Source: Comamonadaceae bacterium (lineage in GTDB: Bacteria; Pseudomonadota; Gammaproteobacteria; Burkholderiales; Burkholderiaceae_C). From it: 44,426 nt of DNA. The notes beneath the pieces are model-generated. The model was not told the DNA's origin. It did no database searches and was given only the letters and a program-made list of their open reading frames with translations. The position numbers and the translations under genes are program-made. The DNA lies in NCBI GenBank assembly GCA_947381325.1, contig CANCUP010000005.1, positions 1 through 44,426 on the forward strand, in the 5' to 3' direction. Shown here piece by piece: positions 40,757-44,426 of the stretch. The first letter of the stretch is position 1, and each line of letters begins with the position of its first letter.

Positions 40757-42151
40757 ATGACTTCAAGCACTCTTTCCCTTTACGCAAGTCGACGCGCTCA
40801 GTTGGCTGCCCAACTGGGCCACGCAGGGCTGGCCATCATCCCCACAGCGCCTGAGCGTGCGCGCAACCGTGACAGCGACTTTCCCTATCGCCACGACAGC
40901 TACTTTTATTACCTGACAGGCTTCACCGAACCCAACGCCTGTTTGGTCATCGACGCCCAAGGCCGCAGCACCCTGTTTTGCCAACCCAAAGATTTGGAGC
41001 GTGAAATTTGGGACGGCTACCGCTTGGGCCCCGACGCGGCGGTTGACGCCTTGGGCGTCAACGCTGCTTATGCCGTCACCGAACTTGACCACCAATTGCC
41101 CAAGCTGTTGGAAAACCAAGAGACGGTCTGGTACCCGTTTGCCACCCACAAGGGCCTTGAAACCCGTGTCGACGGGTGGCTCAATGCCGTGCGCGCGCGC
41201 GTGCGCTTTGGCGCGCAGTGCCCGGCGCAACAGCGCGACGTATGTGGGCCCCTGGACGAGATGCGCCTGATCAAAGACGCACATGAGCAAGACATCATGC
41301 GTCGCGCCAGCGCCATCAGCGCAGGCGCACACGTTCGTGCCATGCAAACCTGCGCCCATATGTTGCGTGCAGGCCAAGACGTGCGCGAGTACCACTTGGA
41401 TGCGGCGTTGTTGCACGAATTCCGCCTGCACGGCTCGCAGTTTCCTGCCTACACTTCCATCGTGGCCGCCGGTGCCAATGCCTGTGTGCTGCACTACCGC
41501 GCCGATGTGGCGCCTGTGCGTTCGGGCGAATTGGTGTTGATCGATGCAGGCTGTGAGTTGGATGGTTATGCCAGCGACATCACCCGAACCTTTCCTGCCA
41601 ACGGCCAATTCACAGGTCCGCAGCGCGACCTCTACAACTTGGTGCTGGCCAGTCAAGACGCGGCAGTGGCAGCCACCCGCGCAGGTGCACGCTTTACCGA
41701 TCCCCACGAGGCCACCGTCAAGGTGCTGGCGCAAGGCTTGTTGGACCTGGGTTTGTTGAACCCAAGCCAGCACGGCAATGCGCAAGACGTGGTGGAGAAG
41801 CGGGCGTACTTTCCTTTCTACATGCACCGAACCAGCCACTGGTTGGGGATGGATGTGCATGACTGCGGCAGCTATGTCGAGCCGTCCGAGCTGGGACAAA
41901 CGAGTGAGCGCAAAGACCCCCTCTCTGGCGAAATCATCGTCAACCGCCCCAGTCGTCTCTTGCGTGAGGGCATGGTGCTCACCATCGAGCCCGGCCTGTA
42001 TGTGCGGCCTGCCGATGACGTGCCCGAAGCCTTTTGGAACATTGGCATTCGCATTGAGGACGACGCCATCGTCACCTCTGGTGGGTGCGAGTTGATCACC
42101 CGTGGCGTGCCGGTGATGGCGTCTGAAATTGAAGCCTTGATGCGTGCTTGA
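40757..42151 (+). CDS. pepP: Xaa-Pro aminopeptidase (aminopeptidase P)
   Basis: A 464-residue M24 peptidase that removes N-terminal residues ahead of proline. The N-terminal AMP_N domain (residues 1-170) includes FPYRHDSYFYYLTGF. The pita-bread catalytic domain shows the metal ligands in LIDAGCELDGYASDITRTF (two Asp), HRTSHWLGMDVHD (His), TIEPGLYV (Glu) and GIRIEDD (Glu). It starts 84 bp after the MurU-like gene. No strong Shine-Dalgarno is visible. In many relatives the gene is near ubiquinone genes, which are absent here. Confidence 0.94.
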   Translation: MTSSTLSLYASRRAQLAAQLGHAGLAIIPTAPERARNRDSDFPYRHDSYFYYLTGFTEPNACLVIDAQGRSTLFCQPKDLEREIWDGYRLGPDAAVDALGVNAAYAVTELDHQLPKLLENQETVWYPFATHKGLETRVDGWLNAVRARVRFGAQCPAQQRDVCGPLDEMRLIKDAHEQDIMRRASAISAGAHVRAMQTCAHMLRAGQDVREYHLDAALLHEFRLHGSQFPAYTSIVAAGANACVLHYRADVAPVRSGELVLIDAGCELDGYASDITRTFPANGQFTGPQRDLYNLVLASQDAAVAATRAGARFTDPHEATVKVLAQGLLDLGLLNPSQHGNAQDVVEKRAYFPFYMHRTSHWLGMDVHDCGSYVEPSELGQTSERKDPLSGEIIVNRPSRLLREGMVLTIEPGLYVRPADDVPEAFWNIGIRIEDDAIVTSGGCELITRGVPVMASEIEALMRA

Positions 42152-42269
42152 TTTCTTGGGCGCATCCCGCCCACACCGCGTGTTCGACACGCGCGAACAC
42201 ATCGATGCGTTCAAAGTACAGACCGCAGAGTTCGCTGCCAAGACGGCTGTCGACGGCATCGGGTGTTGA
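42144..42269 (+). CDS. Possible small ORF or gene remnant after pepP
   Basis: A GTG-started frame of about 41 codons overlaps the pepP end by 8 bp. It reads coding-like: many charged residues and about two thirds G or C at third positions, with a core TREHIDAFKVQTAEFAAK. I do not recognise it and there is no start-site support. It could be a short peptide, the truncated tail of a lost gene, or chance. An opposing frame on the minus strand is equally open. Confidence 0.2.
   Translation: MLDFLGASRPHRVFDTREHIDAFKVQTAEFAAKTAVDGIGC
42180..42200. repeat. Inverted repeat downstream of pepP
   Basis: GTGTTCG and CGAACAC form a 7 bp stem with a 7-base loop 29 bp after the pepP stop. There is no T-tract, so it is at best a weak transcript-end structure. 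Confidence 0.35.
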
Positions 42270-42348
42270 ATGGGCTTTGCACAAAAGTAAAAACAGAGCC
42301 ACCCCTGCCGCACACAATTTTTTGTCGTACCTGCGCGCGACCCCGGCC

Positions 42349-42354
42349 TACAAT
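42349..42354 (+). promoter_or_regulatory. maeB: Candidate -10 element of maeB
   Basis: TACAAT is a close match to a sigma-70 -10 box. No convincing -35 is seen at 17 bp. A start near 42361 would put the long hairpin at 42364-42404 at the very 5' end of the message. Confidence 0.45.
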
Positions 42355-42363
42355 GAAACCGCC

Positions 42364-42404
42364 TTGATGGGCTGTTGCTTGGCGTTCCAAGCGACAGCCC
42401 ATTG
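42364..42404 (+). promoter_or_regulatory. Long 5' UTR hairpin ahead of maeB
   Basis: TGGGCTGT-T-GCTTGG, loop CGTT, CCAAGC-G-ACAGCCCA (42368-42401) pairs along 15 positions with one U-G wobble, and the stem extends by one A-T and two wobble pairs. The Shine-Dalgarno AGGAG lies 7 nt after it. It is followed by TTTT only, so it is not a standard terminator. Confidence 0.75.
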
Positions 42405-42423
42405 CATTTTCAGGAGATAAACA

Positions 42424-44426
42424 ATGGCCGTGAATTCCAATCAAGCCCGTGAAGAGTTGCGTCGCGCCGCGCTCGAGTACCACGAGTTCCCCACCCCCGG
42501 AAAAATTGCGATTGCGGCAACCAAGCAACTCGTCAACCAGCACGATTTGGCACTGGCTTATTCGCCCGGTGTAGCCGCACCGTGCGAAGAGATCGTCAAA
42601 GACCCCGATGCCGCCTACAAATACACCAGCCGCGGCAACTTGGTGGCCGTCATCTCCAACGGCACAGCCGTGTTGGGTTTGGGTGACATCGGCCCACTGG
42701 CTTCCAAGCCTGTGATGGAGGGCAAAGGCGTTTTGTTCAAAAAATTCGCCGGCATCGATGTGTTTGATCTGGAAATACAAGAGAAGAACCTCGATAAGTT
42801 GGTGGACATCATTGCGGCGCTCGAGCCCACGTTTGGTGGCATCAACCTGGAAGACATCAAGGCACCCGACTGTTTTTATGTCGAGCGGAAATTGCGCGAA
42901 CGCATGAAGATCCCGGTGTTTCACGATGACCAGCATGGCACCGCCATCGTGGTGGGCGCGGCAATTTTGAATGGCATCAAAGTCGCTCGCAAAGACATCA
43001 AAAACGTCAAGATCGTCACCTCAGGCGCTGGCGCTGCAGCACTGGCTTGTTTGGGCTTGTTGCTCAAATTGGGCGTACCGCGCAGCAATATCTTTGTCAC
43101 CGATTTGGCGGGTGTGGTGTTTGAGGGCCGCACCGAGTTGATGGACGAAGACAAGATCCAATTTGCACAAAAAACATCGGCGCGCACCTTGGGGGATGTG
43201 ATCGAAGGGGCAGACATCTTTTTGGGCTTGTCGGCGGGCGGCGTGCTCAAGCCGGACATGGTCAAGAAAATGGCGGCAACGCCACTGATATTGGCGTTGG
43301 CCAACCCCACGCCTGAAATCTTGCCCGAAGAGGTGCAAGCTGTGCGCAGCGATGCCATCATCGCCACCGGACGCACCGACTATCACAACCAAGTCAACAA
43401 CGTGCTGTGCTTCCCCTACATTTTCCGCGGTGCCTTGGACGCGGGGGCGTCCACCATCAATGACGAGATGGAAATCGCGGCGGTGTATGCCATTGCCGAT
43501 TTGGCACAAGCCGAGCAAAGCGAAGTGGTGGCTGCGGCCTATGCCGGCGAGAGCTTGGCGTTTGGCCCGGAGTACCTGATCCCCAAGCCGTTTGACCCGC
43601 GTTTGATGATCAAAATTGCGCCAGCCGTGGCCAAGGCCGCTGCCGACAGCGGCGTGGCGCGCCGACCGATTCAAGACATGGCGGCTTATGTGGAAAAGCT
43701 CCAGAGCTTTGTCTATGCCTCTGGCTCGGCCATGAAGCCGATTTATGCCGCCGCCAAGCTGGCCAGCAAAAAACGCGTCTGCTACGCCGAAGGCGAAGAA
43801 GAGCGTGTCTTGCGTGCGGTCCAAATCGTGGTCGACGAAAGTTTGGCCCAACCCACGCTGATCGGCCGTCCTGCGGTGATCGCCAAACGCATCGAGACTT
43901 TTGGTTTGCGTCTGAAAGAAGGCGTCGACTATCAGGTGGTCAACGTTGAACAAGACCACCGCTACCGCGACTTTTGGCAGACCTATTACAAAATGACTGC
44001 GCGCAAAGGCGTGACCGAGCAATTGGCCAAGATCGACATGCGTCGCCGCTTGTCGTTGATCGGCACCATGATGTTGCACAAGGGCGAAGTCGATGGCCTG
44101 ATTTGCGGGACGTGGAGCACGCCGCACACCCATCTGAACTACGTTGACCAAGTGATTGGCAATCGCCCCGGTGTGAGCACCTATGCCTGCATGAACGGCT
44201 TGATACTGCCGGATCGCCAAGTCTTTTTGGTGGATACCCACATCAATTACGACCCAACGGCCGAGCAATTGGCGGAAATCACTATCATGGCCGCAGAAGA
44301 AATGCGTCGCTTTGGCATCCATCCCAAGGCAGCGCTGCTGTCGCACTCTAACTTTGGCAGCAGCAACCAACCTACGGCCATCAAAATGCGTGACACCTTG
44401 GCCCTGGTTCAAAAGAAAGCGCCTTG
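42424..44426 (+). CDS. maeB: NADP-dependent malic enzyme MaeB (3' truncated by window)
   Basis: A partial gene with 667 codons in view. The N-terminal malic enzyme domain has [26 protein letters not shown] and the NADP-binding [15 protein letters not shown]; the metal ligands lie in [14 protein letters not shown]. From about residue 430 the sequence enters the phosphotransacetylase-like domain ([13 protein letters not shown] and [10 protein letters not shown]), typical of the large, roughly 760-residue MaeB proteins that convert malate to pyruvate and carbon dioxide. About 90-100 residues lie beyond the window. The AGGAG site is 8 nt upstream of the ATG. Confidence 0.95.
   Translation, partial: MAVNSNQAREELRRAALEYHEFPTPGKIAIAATKQLVNQHDLALAYSPGVAAPCEEIVKDPDAAYKYTSRGNLVAVISNGTAVLGLGDIGPLASKPVMEGKGVLFKKFAGIDVFDLEIQEKNLDKLVDIIAALEPTFGGINLEDIKAPDCFYVERKLRERMKIPVFHDDQHGTAIVVGAAILNGIKVARKDIKNVKIVTSGAGAAALACLGLLLKLGVPRSNIFVTDLAGVVFEGRTELMDEDKIQFAQKTSARTLGDVIEGADIFLGLSAGGVLKPDMVKKMAATPLILALANPTPEILPEEVQAVRSDAIIATGRTDYHNQVNNVLCFPYIFRGALDAGASTINDEMEIAAVYAIADLAQAEQSEVVAAAYAGESLAFGPEYLIPKPFDPRLMIKIAPAVAKAAADSGVARRPIQDMAAYVEKLQSFVYASGSAMKPIYAAAKLASKKRVCYAEGEEERVLRAVQIVVDESLAQPTLIGRPAVIAKRIETFGLRLKEGVDYQVVNVEQDHRYRDFWQTYYKMTARKGVTEQLAKIDMRRRLSLIGTMMLHKGEVDGLICGTWSTPHTHLNYVDQVIGNRPGVSTYACMNGLILPDRQVFLVDTHINYDPTAEQLAEITIMAAEEMRRFGIHPKAALLSHSNFGSSNQPTAIKMRDTLALVQKKAP

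Noticed and set aside
40763-42313. 516-codon minus-strand frame opposite pepP
   Set aside because: Antisense shadow; all M24 metal ligands are on the plus strand.
43021-44412. 463-codon minus-strand frame opposite maeB
   Set aside because: It is a mirror of the GC3-biased maeB coding strand; the maeB frame matches a known family throughout.

Overview
The window is a piece of a betaproteobacterial chromosome, most likely from the order Burkholderiales and probably the family Comamonadaceae. The evidence is protein-level resemblance, a GC-rich and strongly GC3-biased codon use, and gene order. It spans the replication origin neighbourhood: mnmG, rsmG, parA and parB on one side, then gyrB, dnaN, dnaA, rpmH, rnpA, yidD, yidC and mnmE. 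No rRNA, tRNA, insertion sequence, prophage or CRISPR array was seen. No gene-free stretch exceeds 300 bases.

Layout. 22-1449: a GlcD/Dld-type FAD oxidase. 1465-10677 (minus strand): a compact run in the order mnmG, rsmG, a LysE exporter, parA, a small alpha/beta hydrolase, parB and two tandem hybrid sensor kinases. Three parS-like sites lie inside rsmG and mnmG. 10837-12929 (minus): an OmpR-type response regulator and its kinase, divergent from a plus-strand CzcCBA-type metal efflux operon (12989-18599). 18593-22601: copper genes (copA minus; copZ plus), a pirin and a Spy-like periplasmic protein. 22598-27977 (minus): gyrB, dnaN and dnaA.

The 231 bp between dnaN and dnaA look like an origin-unwinding element: an AT-rich tract, four tandem TAG triplets, a GC-richer spacer and several DnaA boxes. 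A second pair of DnaA boxes lies between dnaA and rpmH. 28178-30732 (plus) carries rpmH, rnpA, yidD and yidC, ending at a terminator. mnmE follows, then kdsD-kdsC-lptC for Kdo synthesis and lipopolysaccharide transport, ending at a shared bidirectional terminator.

From 34532 to 39750 the minus strand holds a glycine-rich RRM protein whose ribosome-binding site can fold into a hairpin, an ammonium transporter with a sigma-54-like promoter, and tkt-gap. From 39873 the plus strand holds a sugar nucleotidyltransferase, aminopeptidase P and a malic enzyme (maeB) that runs off the window and has a long 5' hairpin.

Most genes are ordinary housekeeping genes. The most unusual points are the two hybrid kinases attached to the par operon, the origin element, the RNA hairpins ahead of the RRM gene and maeB, and the 36 bp copA/copZ divergent gap whose dyad contains both Shine-Dalgarno sequences.
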